Below, in pieces: positions 51,687 through 61,534 of a DNA stretch of 64,000 nucleotides. The notes under the pieces were generated by a model. It did no database searches. It was not told where the DNA came from and saw nothing but the letters and a program-made list of their open reading frames with translations. Origin of the DNA: Serratia nevei (lineage in GTDB: Bacteria > Pseudomonadota > Gammaproteobacteria > Enterobacterales > Enterobacteriaceae); NCBI RefSeq assembly GCF_037948395.1, contig NZ_CP149940.1:2542001-2606000 (forward strand), given 5' to 3'. The number at the start of each line of letters is the position of its first letter. The stretch's first letter is position 1. Position numbers and translations under genes: made by a program.

Positions 51687-52994
51687 TTATTCCATCGCGG
51701 AAAGCAGCTGGCGCACGCCGTCCACCAGGCCGCCGCGCCAGCAGAGCGCATCGTGCCCGCCGGAAAACACGCGGTATTCGGCGCGGTGCCCCGCCGCCGT
51801 CAGCGCCTGGTGCATCTGGCGATTAACGAATTCGATGTCCGCCTCCCGATCGCCGGCTTGCTGAATCACGGTGAGCGTGGGCGCCGCCGCGTTGCGTTGC
51901 CGAACCTGGCGTATCAGCCAGCCTTCCTCCAGTTCGTGGCGTTTTTCGAACTGGGTAACGAATTGCACCGTGGGCCACCAGAAGGAGCCGGACTGGCTCA
52001 ACACGCGGCCGAAGCGTTCCGGCCAGTGCACACCGGCATATAACGCCGCCAGCCCGCCGTAGCTTTGGCCGGCGACGACGGTGCGCGCCCCTTCCTCACT
52101 GAACGCTTCGCGCTTCTGCGCCTGCGGCAGCAGCTCTTCGATGATTGCCTGCCAGAAGGCGGCGTTGCAGGGCAGCTCGTTTTCCCGGTGTTCACCGTCG
52201 ATCGCATCGATCAGCAGCCAGCACGCGGGCGGCAGCCGCCCTTTTGCGGTTTCGTGCTCGATCACCGGCAACAGCGCGTGCCTTTCGATCCAGTTTTGGC
52301 CATCGAGCAATAGCACCAACGGGCGGTTCGCTTTCACCGCCGCGTCGCCGCTGGCATACAGCCAAACGCGCCGCTGGTTATCCAGACGTTCGCTGCGCCA
52401 CTGAAAAAGCTGTAGCCGCGCCTCATCCAATGGCCGATCGACGGCCTGCCAGGCGCTTTGGTCGTCGGCATCCGGCCCTTGTGCCAGGGAAACCGGGCGC
52501 GGGCGATGCGAAGGCCCCAGCGAAAGGCGATTCAGCGGATCGGCGATCGCCAGCGGGAACAGCGATACCCACCAGGCGCGCTGCTGGCGATCGCGCAACG
52601 CTTCGTCGCCGCTGAAGACGGGGGGAAGATCTCGCTCTGTGATGGGGATCAGGCTGTAGCTGCCGCGCCAGCGCCGATCGATAACGGCGGCGCCGTACCA
52701 AACGTCGGTGCCGGGGAGCCGGGTCAGGCTGCTGGGGGACGTGCTGTGGTGATCGGTAATGCCGTTGATATCGGCGTAAACGCGGCATATCGGCGAGTGC
52801 CGTTCATCGCCGGCGGGATCGCGCCACAGCCAGGTCATTTTGACGTGGCGGTCATCGTGCGGCTCGACGATGGGCGTGCCGTGTGAGGCGACCTTCTGCC
52901 ACCACGCGGGCTGCCCTGCCGCCTCTTCACGCAGCCATTGCGCCGCCAATCCCTCATGACCGTTTTCTGGCCTCTTTTCCGGCAAAAACTCCAT
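51687..52994 (-). CDS. fes: enterochelin esterase-like siderophore esterase
   Basis: A 435-residue cytosolic serine hydrolase that opens the serine ester bonds of the imported ferric siderophore to release iron. The N-terminal Fes domain has 'VKMTWLWRDPAGD' and 'WYGAAVIDRRWRGSYSLIPI'; the C-terminal alpha/beta hydrolase has 'LLLDGQNWIER', nucleophile 'VVAGQSYGGLAALYAG' (Ser about 312) and His in 'SGGHDALCWRGGL'. Presence of an esterase argues that the product is an oligo-ester such as a trilactone. ATG 52994 with GGGG upstream is chosen; the in-frame extension to 53171 crosses the Fur box. First gene of the operon. Confidence 0.92.
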   Translation of the reverse strand: MEFLPEKRPENGHEGLAAQWLREEAAGQPAWWQKVASHGTPIVEPHDDRHVKMTWLWRDPAGDERHSPICRVYADINGITDHHSTSPSSLTRLPGTDVWYGAAVIDRRWRGSYSLIPITERDLPPVFSGDEALRDRQQRAWWVSLFPLAIADPLNRLSLGPSHRPRPVSLAQGPDADDQSAWQAVDRPLDEARLQLFQWRSERLDNQRRVWLYASGDAAVKANRPLVLLLDGQNWIERHALLPVIEHETAKGRLPPACWLLIDAIDGEHRENELPCNAAFWQAIIEELLPQAQKREAFSEEGARTVVAGQSYGGLAALYAGVHWPERFGRVLSQSGSFWWPTVQFVTQFEKRHELEEGWLIRQVRQRNAAAPTLTVIQQAGDREADIEFVNRQMHQALTAAGHRAEYRVFSGGHDALCWRGGLVDGVRQLLSAME

Positions 52995-53045
52995 AGCGCC
53001 CCTTACATAACATGAGTGATTTTTACAAAACCTGACAATCGTATT

Positions 53046-53064
53046 GATACTCATTATCATTTTC
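53046..53064. promoter_or_regulatory. Fur box between fes and the siderophore receptor
   Basis: GATACTCATTATCATTTTC is a close match to the 19-bp Fur consensus, in the divergent 201-bp spacer. It should repress both the synthesis/esterase operon and the receptor when iron is plentiful. Confidence 0.8.
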
Positions 53065-53195
53065 AATACTATTTGTCGGATTTTTACCGTCGTGCACACA
53101 CGGCGTTTCCGCGTCGACGGGTGAAGAACGCTTGTCGGCATTTCGGGGTTTATCAGGGTGGCATGACACACGAAAGCAGGTATGCAGGAGAGATA

Positions 53196-55385
53196 ATGAA
53201 GATTAAAAACAAAGGGATAGAAAACGCGAACGCAGAGGCGATGTCCGCCAAGCGTCTGTTGCTGGGATCGGCGCTGGCCTTACTGCCCTTCGCGCCACAC
53301 GCGTCCGCCGCCGCGGACGAGACGATTCTGGTGACCGCCGACGCGCAAAACAGCGTGACCGCCCCGGTCAAGGGGATCGTCGCCAAAGAGAGCGCCGCCG
53401 GCACCAAGACCGCCGCCTCTCTGCGTAAAACGCCGCAGTCCATCTCAGTGGTCACGCGCGAGCAGATGAACGACCAGGAGCCGGCGTCGGTCGCCGACGC
53501 GCTGAACTACACCAGCGGGGTAATCACCACCTACCGCGGCAACTCCAACCGCAATGACGAAGTGATCAGCCGCGGCTTCCGCTATGCGCCCAAGCTGCTC
53601 GACGGCCTGCACTTTGGCCTTTCGAGCCAAAACGGCGGCGCCGGGCAGATCGATCCCTGGCTGCTGGAGCGCGTGGAGATGGTGCACGGCCCGGCCGGCG
53701 TGTTGTACGGCCAGGTCAGCCCCGGCGGCGTAGTGGTGATGACCAGCAAGCGCCCCACCGCCCAAAGCATTCACGAAGTCAAATTCAGCACCGGCAACCG
53801 CCATCTGGCGGAAACGGCGTTCGATTTCGGCGGCAAGCTCAACGACGACAATACCCTGTTCTACCGCCTGAACGGCATCGCCAGAACCGAACATGAGTTT
53901 GTCAAAGACAGCAAGCAGCAACGGGTGGCCATCGCGCCGGCCTTCACCTGGCTGCCGAACGAAGACACCAGCTTTACGCTGCTGACCAGCTACCAGAACG
54001 ATCCGAAAGCCGGATCGCGCAACTTCCTGCCGCGCGCCGGCACGCTGTTCCCGACCAGCGCGGGCTATGTGCCCTACGACTTCAACATCAGCGAACCCAG
54101 CTTCAACAAGTCGCGGCGCGAGCAGGCGTCGATCGGCTACAGCCTCGAGCATAACTTCAGCGATGCGCTGTCGTTCACCCAGAACCTGCGATTCACCCAC
54201 CGCGATGAAGACTATAAATATCTGGTTTATAACGTAAACTCGAAGGTCAACGACCACACCGTCACCCGCATGGCGCAGCATGAAACGCAGATGACCAACG
54301 AGTTTGGCGTGGATAACCAGCTTAAGGGGTTGTTCGACACCGGCGAGGTGAAGCACACGGTGCTGGGCGGGCTGGATTACCGCTACAGCCATATCGATTC
54401 GAAGATGTATCGCGATCGCGGCAACGACTACCCGATCGACTGGGCCAACCCGGTTCGCCCCAGCATCGATGGCAGCACGCTGGCGCTGGCTTCCAGCGAC
54501 TTGAAGACGCTGAATCAGGTCGGGGTGTATCTGCAGGACCAGCTGGAGTGGAATAACTGGAACCTGCTGCTGTCCGGCCGTCAGGACTGGTCGCAGGTCA
54601 ACACCCGCGATCGCACCAGCGGCGGTAAAGAGCAGACCTACAACGATGCCCAGTTTACCGGCCGCGCGGGCCTGCTTTACGCCTTCGACAACGGCATTTC
54701 ACCGTATGTCAGCTACAGCACCTCGTTCGATCCTAACCTGTACCCGAGCGCGCCGGGCGCCGATCCGCTCAAGCCGACCACCGGCAAACAAACCGAGGTG
54801 GGCGTGAAGTACCAGATCCCGGGCGGCAACACCCTGCTGACCCTCTCCTGGTTCGACATTACCCAGCGCAATGTGGCGTCCTATAACCGCCTCACCTCCG
54901 CCTACGAGCAGATTGGTGAGGTGAAATCCAAAGGGATTGAGGCGGAAGTGCACGCTCAGCCGACGCCGGAGATCAAGCTGACCGCCGCCTATACCTACAC
55001 CGACGTGGTGACCAAAGACTCCAACTCGGCGGACGAAATCGGCCACAGCCCGGCGGGCATCCCGCGCCACGCGGCGTCCGCCTGGGGCAGCTACAGCTTC
55101 CTGAGCGGCGCGCTGAACGGCCTGACCGTCGGCAGCGGCGTGCGTTATATCGGCGATGCGCCGGCCGACGCCATCGGCCAGTACGATGTGCCGCACTACA
55201 CGCTGTACGACGCCATGGTGAAATATGACCTCGGCCAGGCCTCGTCGGCGCTGCGCGGTGCAGCGCTTCAGCTCAACGTACAGAACCTGACGGACAAGAA
55301 ATACGTTTCATCCTGCAGCGGCGAGTACGCCTGCTTCTACGGCAGCGGCCGCAGCATCATCGCTTCGGTCAACTACCGCTGGTAA
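53196..55385 (+). CDS. TonB-dependent siderophore receptor (FhuA/Fct-like)
   Basis: A 729-residue outer-membrane receptor. Signal peptide ends near 'ASAAA' (residue 40); TonB box 'ETILVTA'. The plug has '[32 protein letters not shown]' and '[28 protein letters not shown]'. The barrel ends 'IIASVNYRW' with terminal aromatic Trp. It belongs to the FhuA/FoxA/Fct type (TIGR01783-like) rather than FepA, which matches the ferric-chrysobactin receptor Fct of Dickeya. ATG 53196 has GCAGGAG seven bases upstream. Divergent from fes over a Fur box. Confidence 0.9.
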   Translation: MKIKNKGIENANAEAMSAKRLLLGSALALLPFAPHASAAADETILVTADAQNSVTAPVKGIVAKESAAGTKTAASLRKTPQSISVVTREQMNDQEPASVADALNYTSGVITTYRGNSNRNDEVISRGFRYAPKLLDGLHFGLSSQNGGAGQIDPWLLERVEMVHGPAGVLYGQVSPGGVVVMTSKRPTAQSIHEVKFSTGNRHLAETAFDFGGKLNDDNTLFYRLNGIARTEHEFVKDSKQQRVAIAPAFTWLPNEDTSFTLLTSYQNDPKAGSRNFLPRAGTLFPTSAGYVPYDFNISEPSFNKSRREQASIGYSLEHNFSDALSFTQNLRFTHRDEDYKYLVYNVNSKVNDHTVTRMAQHETQMTNEFGVDNQLKGLFDTGEVKHTVLGGLDYRYSHIDSKMYRDRGNDYPIDWANPVRPSIDGSTLALASSDLKTLNQVGVYLQDQLEWNNWNLLLSGRQDWSQVNTRDRTSGGKEQTYNDAQFTGRAGLLYAFDNGISPYVSYSTSFDPNLYPSAPGADPLKPTTGKQTEVGVKYQIPGGNTLLTLSWFDITQRNVASYNRLTSAYEQIGEVKSKGIEAEVHAQPTPEIKLTAAYTYTDVVTKDSNSADEIGHSPAGIPRHAASAWGSYSFLSGALNGLTVGSGVRYIGDAPADAIGQYDVPHYTLYDAMVKYDLGQASSALRGAALQLNVQNLTDKKYVSSCSGEYACFYGSGRSIIASVNYRW

Positions 55386-55388
55386 CAA

Positions 55389-55414
55389 AAATGGGCGGCC
55401 AGCGCCGCCCATTT
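55389..55414 (+). terminator. rho-independent terminator of the receptor gene
   Basis: AAATGGGCGGC and GCCGCCCATTT form an 11-bp stem with a 4-base loop, followed by CTTCC. It starts 3 bp after the stop and may also serve the convergent regulator gene. Confidence 0.75.
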
Positions 55415-55435
55415 CTTCCGCCTTTCCCGCCGCCT

Positions 55436-56056
55436 TTACTCCTGCTTCAGTTCCCGCAAATGCTTGTACACCGTGGCGCGCCCCATCGACAGCACGTTGG
55501 CGATGTAGTCGGCGGCGCTTTTGGCCTTGAACGCCCCCTGATGATAGAGATCGCTGACCAGCCGCCGTTTCTGTTCGCGGCTCAGCGCACCGAGCGCGGC
55601 GTTTTCGCGCCGCAGCCAGTCGTGCAGGAAGGTGTTGATCTTCTCCTGCCAGTCATCTTTGAACAGCGCTTGCGGCTGCGGCTGCAGCCGGGTGACCGAC
55701 AGGAACATGTCCAGCGCGTTGCGGGCGTCCTCGAACATCGCGGTGCTCAGGTTGATGCACAGCAGATAGCTGGGCTTGCCCTGCTCGTCGCGCGCGGCGA
55801 TGCTCACCGAGCGCATCTTTTTGCCGTCCCAGTTCAGCTTCTCATAGGGGCCGGTCACGCCGGCGCCGCCGGCGAGCTCGAAGTCGTCCAGCCCGGCGTC
55901 GTCACCCGGTTTGCGCTTCGACAGGTTGTTCGCCAGATAAGCAATCTTGTTGGTGGCCAGATCGTGGATCACCACTTCCGCATTCGGGAAAAACAGCGCC
56001 GCGATGCCGTCGGCGACCGAGCGTAAAAGTTCGAGTTGAGAAGAAGAGTTCGGCAC
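55436..56056 (-). CDS. YheO/DauR-like transcriptional regulator (PAS plus HTH)
   Basis: A 206-residue regulator. The N-terminal PAS-like YheO domain (about 10-120) reads 'LELLRSVADGIAALFFPNAEVVIHDLATNKIAYLANNLSKRKPGD' and 'KMRSVSIAARDEQGKPSYLLCINLS'. The C-terminal HTH_22 (about 150-203) is 'REQKRRLVSDLYHQGAFKAKSAADYIANVLSMGRATVYKHLREL'. It starts with GTG at 56056, which gives the usual short lead before the PAS domain; a longer Arg-rich reading to 56176 is unlikely. It may control the neighbouring genes, but no operator is visible. Confidence 0.85.
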   Translation of the reverse strand: MPNSSSQLELLRSVADGIAALFFPNAEVVIHDLATNKIAYLANNLSKRKPGDDAGLDDFELAGGAGVTGPYEKLNWDGKKMRSVSIAARDEQGKPSYLLCINLSTAMFEDARNALDMFLSVTRLQPQPQALFKDDWQEKINTFLHDWLRRENAALGALSREQKRRLVSDLYHQGAFKAKSAADYIANVLSMGRATVYKHLRELKQE

Positions 56057-56500
56057 GCTGGGGTGTCTCCGTATAGCCCGGTTTGGTTTGCTGTTCAGCC
56101 GCTTAGCATACCGCAGTTGCCGCCGCTTGCCGAGCGGATGGCGTTTGCGCCCCCTGCGCCGACGGCGGCGCTGCAAACGCCCTTAGTGTTCACACCCGCG
56201 ATCAGAATTGGCCATTGCCGGTCGTCGGAAAAATACCTTCCGCCAGGCGAAAGAGGAAAGGGAAATATTTAAAGTCACTTTATTCACATGCCGTTTTGTT
56301 ATTTAAAAGCCGCACCTTTGCCAATGACATTAATCCACACCCACTTTATTGAATTATTCACTTCATGCCGATCGCGAATTGATTAGCGGACTCCTTTATC
56401 CAAGAAAAATCCCATTAAAATCATCATCCTTTACATAAAGAAAAACGCCAATTCGGACTATTCCTAACTATTTCCTTCTGGCATCGAGAATAAATTTAAC
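56057..56500. other. AT-rich intergenic region without a recognised gene
   Basis: About 440 bp, becoming strongly AT-rich after 56260, unlike the flanking GC-rich genes. No credible reading frame is present. It probably holds promoter sequence for the small gene at 56571 and would be a target for H-NS-type silencing. Confidence 0.5.
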
Positions 56501-56514
56501 TTGCAGTACTGCAA
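56501..56514. promoter_or_regulatory. lux-box-like palindrome upstream of the ABM-domain gene
   Basis: TTGCAGTACTGCAA is a perfect 14-bp palindrome, close to the core of the TraR box (TGCAGATCTGCA). A TATAAG -10 candidate lies at 56540-56545, which puts the palindrome at about -44, the usual lux-box position. Confidence 0.45.
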
Positions 56515-56570
56515 TAAGGATGCAGCTTAATTTGAGTTGTATAAGCAATTTAATTTAAAGGACTTTTACT

Positions 56571-56918
56571 ATGAACCATGAATCCAGGGCGGACTGTTCC
56601 GCCAACGGCTACATTATTGAAGTTTCAAGTTTTAAACTGCCGGCCTCACTCAGCCCTGAAGCGTTTGCCGTATTGGACAAGCGTGTAGAAGAGGAATTTA
56701 TCTCAAACCAGAACGGGTTCATTTCGCGTGACTCAGGCATCAGCGTAGACAATGAACCTCGCTGGGTGAACATTGTAAAATGGGAGACGCTGTTGGATGC
56801 GGATGAAAACATCTACCAATTTACGCGGGCTTCCGCGCCGGCGTCCGTCAAAGAATATCTGGCGAGTATCGGCGCTGAGCCGGTGGAATTAAAACGCTAT
56901 CAGCATACCGGCGCGTAA
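56571..56918 (+). CDS. small ABM-like (dimeric alpha/beta barrel) protein
   Basis: A 115-residue protein: 'GYIIEVSSFKLPASLSPEAFAVLDKRVEEEFISNQNGFISRDSGISVDNEPRWVNIVKWETLLDADENIYQFTRA' follows the antibiotic-biosynthesis-monooxygenase/EthD-like pattern, where two such chains form a barrel. The catalytic role is unproven. AAAGGA lies ten bases upstream of the ATG. It is monocistronic, behind an AT-rich region and a lux-box-like palindrome. Confidence 0.72.
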   Translation: MNHESRADCSANGYIIEVSSFKLPASLSPEAFAVLDKRVEEEFISNQNGFISRDSGISVDNEPRWVNIVKWETLLDADENIYQFTRASAPASVKEYLASIGAEPVELKRYQHTGA

Positions 56919-56930
56919 TGCGTGCCGGAT

Positions 56931-56959
56931 GACCACGCCACGGCGGCGCGGTCTTCTTT
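56931..56959 (+). terminator. terminator after the ABM-like gene
   Basis: GACCACGCC and GGCGCGGTC pair with one mismatch around a 5-base loop, followed by TTCTTT, 13 bp after the stop. Confidence 0.6.
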
Positions 56960-57458
56960 AACGCTGATTGGCAAAACCTGAACGGGTGGCCGCTCGCGGT
57001 CACCCGTCCGTTTCAGGTGAGCACATTTATCAGACCCTGCCTCGACGGCCGCAACACATTAAAACAGCCTCGGATTAGGCTTCTCTTTGCACGATAAAAA
57101 CACGGCCGCAGACGGCGTTTTAACAGGATTTTAACGCTGCCGAGGGGAAACGCCATTGTCAACATAGCAGTTAAATAAAATGAAACTTTTTGATCACATT
57201 CAAGCTTCTGAAAAATAGATAAAAAGGGTTTTTATGCGCTTTATATGCATAAAGTATGCATGCACACGCTCAGCGTCGATGAAAAGTAATTAACTATTCA
57301 TTTGCCGCCCTGCAGGCGGCGAAAAACCGTCCGCTGGCCCGATGAGAGGGGGGCTAACAACCGGCATAATTAGTGGTAAATTTAGCGTCGCAAAGTGTTA
57401 TGCGCTTGCTAATCCACGGTTAAACGAAATAAATACCTCTAATATATAAAGGTTGGTT
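56960..57458. other. intergenic region upstream of glutamate dehydrogenase
   Basis: About 500 bp with no credible gene. It contains an ATGCAT-rich patch (57245-57263, two ATGCAT units) and AT-rich sequence near 57370-57458, presumably the promoter of the dehydrogenase. I see no clear operator. Confidence 0.5.
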
Positions 57459-58733
<1,275 letters not shown>

Positions 58734-58743
58734 TGCCCGTATC

Positions 58744-58770
58744 CCGGCCTGCCCCGGCAGGCCGGATTTT
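58744..58770 (+). terminator. rho-independent terminator after glutamate dehydrogenase
   Basis: CCGGCCTGCC and GGCAGGCCGG form a perfect 10-bp stem with a 2-base loop, followed by ATTTT. It separates the convergent acyl-CoA ligase gene. Confidence 0.85.
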
Positions 58771-58772
58771 CC

Positions 58773-60311
58773 TCAGCGCAAACAGCGCTTCAACACCTTA
58801 CCGGTACTGGTCATCGGCAAACGCTCGACGAACTCGACGATACGCGGATACTTGTACGCCGCCAGCCGCTCCCGGCTCCAGGCAATCAGCGTTTCTTCCT
58901 CGATCGGCTCTTCCGTCTCTTTCAATACCACCACCGCTTTGATCTCTTCGCCCAGCGACGGATGCTCGACGCCGATCACCGCCACCAACGACACCGCCGG
59001 ATGGCGAATCAGCGCCTCTTCAATCTCGCGCGGATAGACGTTGAACCCGCCGCGGATGATCATGTCCTTGGCCCGATCGACGATGAAATAGAAGCCGTCG
59101 GCGTCGCGACGCGCCAGGTCACCGGTGCGGAACCAGCCGTTTTCCAGCACCTCTGCCGTCGCCTCAGGGCGGTTCATATAGCCTTTCATGATGTTGTAAC
59201 CGCGCACCGCGATCTCCCCGACCTGGTCGATGCCGTCGACCGGCTGCCCGGTGGCGTCGAGCAGGCGCACCTCCACGCCCCAGATCGGTTGGCCGATGGA
59301 GCCGGGTTTGGTTACCCGATGGGGATGGTTAAAGGTGGCGACCGGGCTGGTCTCCGACAGCCCATACCCTTCGAGAATGTTGACGCCGAAGCGGCGCGAG
59401 AAATCCTCCAGGATCTGCACCGGCAGGCTGGCGCCGCCGGACACCGCCATACGCAGCGTGCTGCGCAAGCGCTCGATATCCGTGTGCTCATCCAACGCAT
59501 TCAACAGCGCCCAATACATGGTCGGCACCCCGGCGAAAAAGGTGATGCCGTGCCGTTGCATCAGCGCGATGGCCTGCGCGGCGTCGAAGCGCTCGACCAG
59601 CACCAGAGTGGCGGCGGAAGCGAACCCGGCGTTCATCTGCACCGTCGAACCAAAAGTGTGGAATAGCGGCAAGGTCACCAGGTGACGATCGGGGGCCGTC
59701 TCCGAACCGTCGAACAGCCGCACCGATCCCAAGGCGTTGAGCACCAGATTGGCGTGAGTCAACTCCGCCCCTTTGGCGCGGCCGGTGGTGCCGCTGGTAT
59801 ACAGCACTACTGCGGTGTCGCTTTCGATCGTCGTCGCCGAAGCGAATTCGGTAGCCTGCTCGGCTATCGCCGCGCTGAAACGTTCCCCTTCGAGCGGCAA
59901 CCGATCGCCGATGATAAACACCTCGCGGCACTGCTCCGCCTTCGCCGCCGCCCGCAGCGCTTCCTCCCCCAGCGGCAGGCCGCTGCTGCCCTCGAAACAA
60001 AACAGCGCCACCGCCGCCGAATCCGCCAGGTAATAGTCGAACTCTGCGCTTTTAAGCAGAATATTCAGCGGCACCACCACCGCGCCGCTTTTAAGAATGC
60101 CGTAATAGATAGCCGGAAACTCCGGCCGGTTCGGGCAGGCCAGCGCCACCCGTTCACCGGGCCGTACGCCGCGCGCGGCCAACAAATTCGCCACCCGATT
60201 GGCCATGTCGTTAAGCGCCCGATAGCTGAGCGGGTTGTCGTCCTGTATCACCGCCGGCCGCTCCGGCCAGGTGCGCGCACTCTCTTCAAGCAAGGTAGCC
60301 AGATTCAGCAT
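58773..60311 (-). CDS. long-chain acyl-CoA synthetase/AMP-dependent ligase
   Basis: A 512-residue ANL-superfamily ligase: P-loop 'AVVLYTSGTTGRAKGAELTHANL', 'LPLFHTFGSTVQMN', 'LEGYGLSETSPVA', 'GWFRTGDLARRDADGFYFIVDRAKDMIIRGGFNVYPREIEE' and the catalytic Lys in 'PMTSTGKVLKR'. It activates a carboxylate (fatty or aromatic acid) with ATP and CoA. It is not an NRPS partner DHB-AMP ligase by sequence, since the EntE-specific blocks are absent. Alone on the minus strand. Confidence 0.88.
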   Translation of the reverse strand: MLNLATLLEESARTWPERPAVIQDDNPLSYRALNDMANRVANLLAARGVRPGERVALACPNRPEFPAIYYGILKSGAVVVPLNILLKSAEFDYYLADSAAVALFCFEGSSGLPLGEEALRAAAKAEQCREVFIIGDRLPLEGERFSAAIAEQATEFASATTIESDTAVVLYTSGTTGRAKGAELTHANLVLNALGSVRLFDGSETAPDRHLVTLPLFHTFGSTVQMNAGFASAATLVLVERFDAAQAIALMQRHGITFFAGVPTMYWALLNALDEHTDIERLRSTLRMAVSGGASLPVQILEDFSRRFGVNILEGYGLSETSPVATFNHPHRVTKPGSIGQPIWGVEVRLLDATGQPVDGIDQVGEIAVRGYNIMKGYMNRPEATAEVLENGWFRTGDLARRDADGFYFIVDRAKDMIIRGGFNVYPREIEEALIRHPAVSLVAVIGVEHPSLGEEIKAVVVLKETEEPIEEETLIAWSRERLAAYKYPRIVEFVERLPMTSTGKVLKRCLR

Positions 60312-60446
60312 CGGGGATCCTCCCTGGGGTTGAGCGGCGAGAAAAGCGCCGCAGTATCACGAGTATAGATAGGCGCTTTGCGGTTCGCATTCCCAGGGGC
60401 GCTGGGCTATACCTTAGGCAATCCCTATCCCGCAGGAGTTGTGATT

Positions 60447-61016
60447 ATGAGCAAGAAAAAGATCCTGATGCTGGTCGGCGACTACGCCGAAGATTACGAA
60501 ACCATGGTGCCGTTTCAGGCATTGCAGATGATCGGCCATTGGGTGGACGCCGTGTGCCCCGGCAAAGCCGTCGGCGATTATATCCAAACCGCAATCCACG
60601 ACTTTGACGGGGCGCAGACCTACAGCGAGAAACCCGGCCACCGTTTTACCTTAAATGCCGACTTCGCCGCCGCCAAGGAAGAGCACTACGATGCGCTCTT
60701 GATCCCCGGTGGCCGGGCGCCGGAATACCTGCGTCTGAACCCCGACGTGATCGCGCTGGTGCAGGCGTTTGACGCCGCGAAAAAACCGATCGCCGCCGTT
60801 TGCCACGGCCCGCAGCTGCTGGCGGCGGCCGGGGTGTTGAAAGGCCGCACCTGCAGCGCCTACCCGGCCTGCGCGCCGGAAGTGCGGCTGGGCGGCGGCC
60901 ATTATGCGGAGATCGGCATCGATCAGGCGCACGTCGACGGCAATCTGGTCACCGCCCCGGCCTGGCCGGCGCATCCGCAGTGGCTGGCGAAGTTCGCCGA
61001 GGTGTTGGAGCAGTAA
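60447..61016 (+). CDS. DJ-1/PfpI family protein
   Basis: A 189-residue class I glutamine-amidotransferase-like protein: '[37 protein letters not shown]', '[28 protein letters not shown]' and the nucleophile elbow '[28 protein letters not shown]', with Cys-His-Gly. It may act as a protease, deglycase or chaperone. CAGGAG precedes the ATG at 60447. Confidence 0.88.
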   Translation: MSKKKILMLVGDYAEDYETMVPFQALQMIGHWVDAVCPGKAVGDYIQTAIHDFDGAQTYSEKPGHRFTLNADFAAAKEEHYDALLIPGGRAPEYLRLNPDVIALVQAFDAAKKPIAAVCHGPQLLAAAGVLKGRTCSAYPACAPEVRLGGGHYAEIGIDQAHVDGNLVTAPAWPAHPQWLAKFAEVLEQ

Positions 61017-61023
61017 CGCAGCG

Positions 61024-61377
61024 CTAGCGGAGCTGTTCGATCAGGAAGTGGATGTCGTACAGCCAGCGCTTGGCGCGCGCGGAACGCACCAGCATCGACA
61101 CGCACAGCGGCCGGGGATGCTCTTTGCACGCGGAGGGGGAAAACCAGCGCCCGGTGTTGGTCGGCGGCTGGAAATACAGTTCGTGGTTGTAGTTGCCGCT
61201 GTCGACGCCGAAGGTATCGAAGTAGCGGCGCATCAGCGTATTGGAATCGCTGAACGACAGGTTGAGCGCGGTGTTGATCTCGGTTTCCGGGGTGATGGCC
61301 ACGCCCTTCTTCAGCCGCCCTGATGCGTTGAAGGCGGCGATAAGCGCGATGACCTGTTGCTGAATGTCTTCTGCCAT
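61024..61377 (-). CDS. DUF1493 family protein
   Basis: A 117-residue protein with the DUF1493 pattern 'IALIAAFNASGRLKKGVAITPETEINTALNLSFSDSNTLMRRYFDTFGVDSGNYNHELYFQPP', reminiscent of an acyl-carrier-like helical fold but without a phosphopantetheine Ser motif. ATG 61377 is preferred, with GAGG five bases upstream. It converges with the PfpI gene, 7 bp apart. Function unknown. Confidence 0.72.
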   Translation of the reverse strand: MAEDIQQQVIALIAAFNASGRLKKGVAITPETEINTALNLSFSDSNTLMRRYFDTFGVDSGNYNHELYFQPPTNTGRWFSPSACKEHPRPLCVSMLVRSARAKRWLYDIHFLIEQLR

Positions 61378-61489
61378 GACAACCTCGAGCCGGTATGAAT
61401 AAAAGATGAATGCGGTTCTCTGTCTGACTCTGCTCACCGCGGCGAGTTCTGGCCGCCGGCCGGGTTTTCTGTTTCTTTACACTTTCCAT

Positions 61490-61528
61490 AAAAAAACCGC
61501 GCGCAGCCAAATGCCTGGCGCGCGCGGT
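61490..61528 (-). terminator. rho-independent terminator of the RND efflux operon
   Basis: On the minus strand, ACCGCGCGC pairs with GCGCGCGGT, and a run of seven T follows. It lies 7 bp after the outer-membrane gene. Confidence 0.9.
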
Positions 61529-61534
61529 CGACGG

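Noticed and set aside
53016..53195. N-terminal extension of the siderophore receptor
   Set aside because: It would run through the Fur box and promoter; the ATG at 53196 has a strong ribosome site and starts a signal peptide.
57240..57265. ATGCAT repeats as a regulatory site for glutamate dehydrogenase
   Set aside because: Only two short self-complementary units in AT-rich DNA; no known regulator matches.
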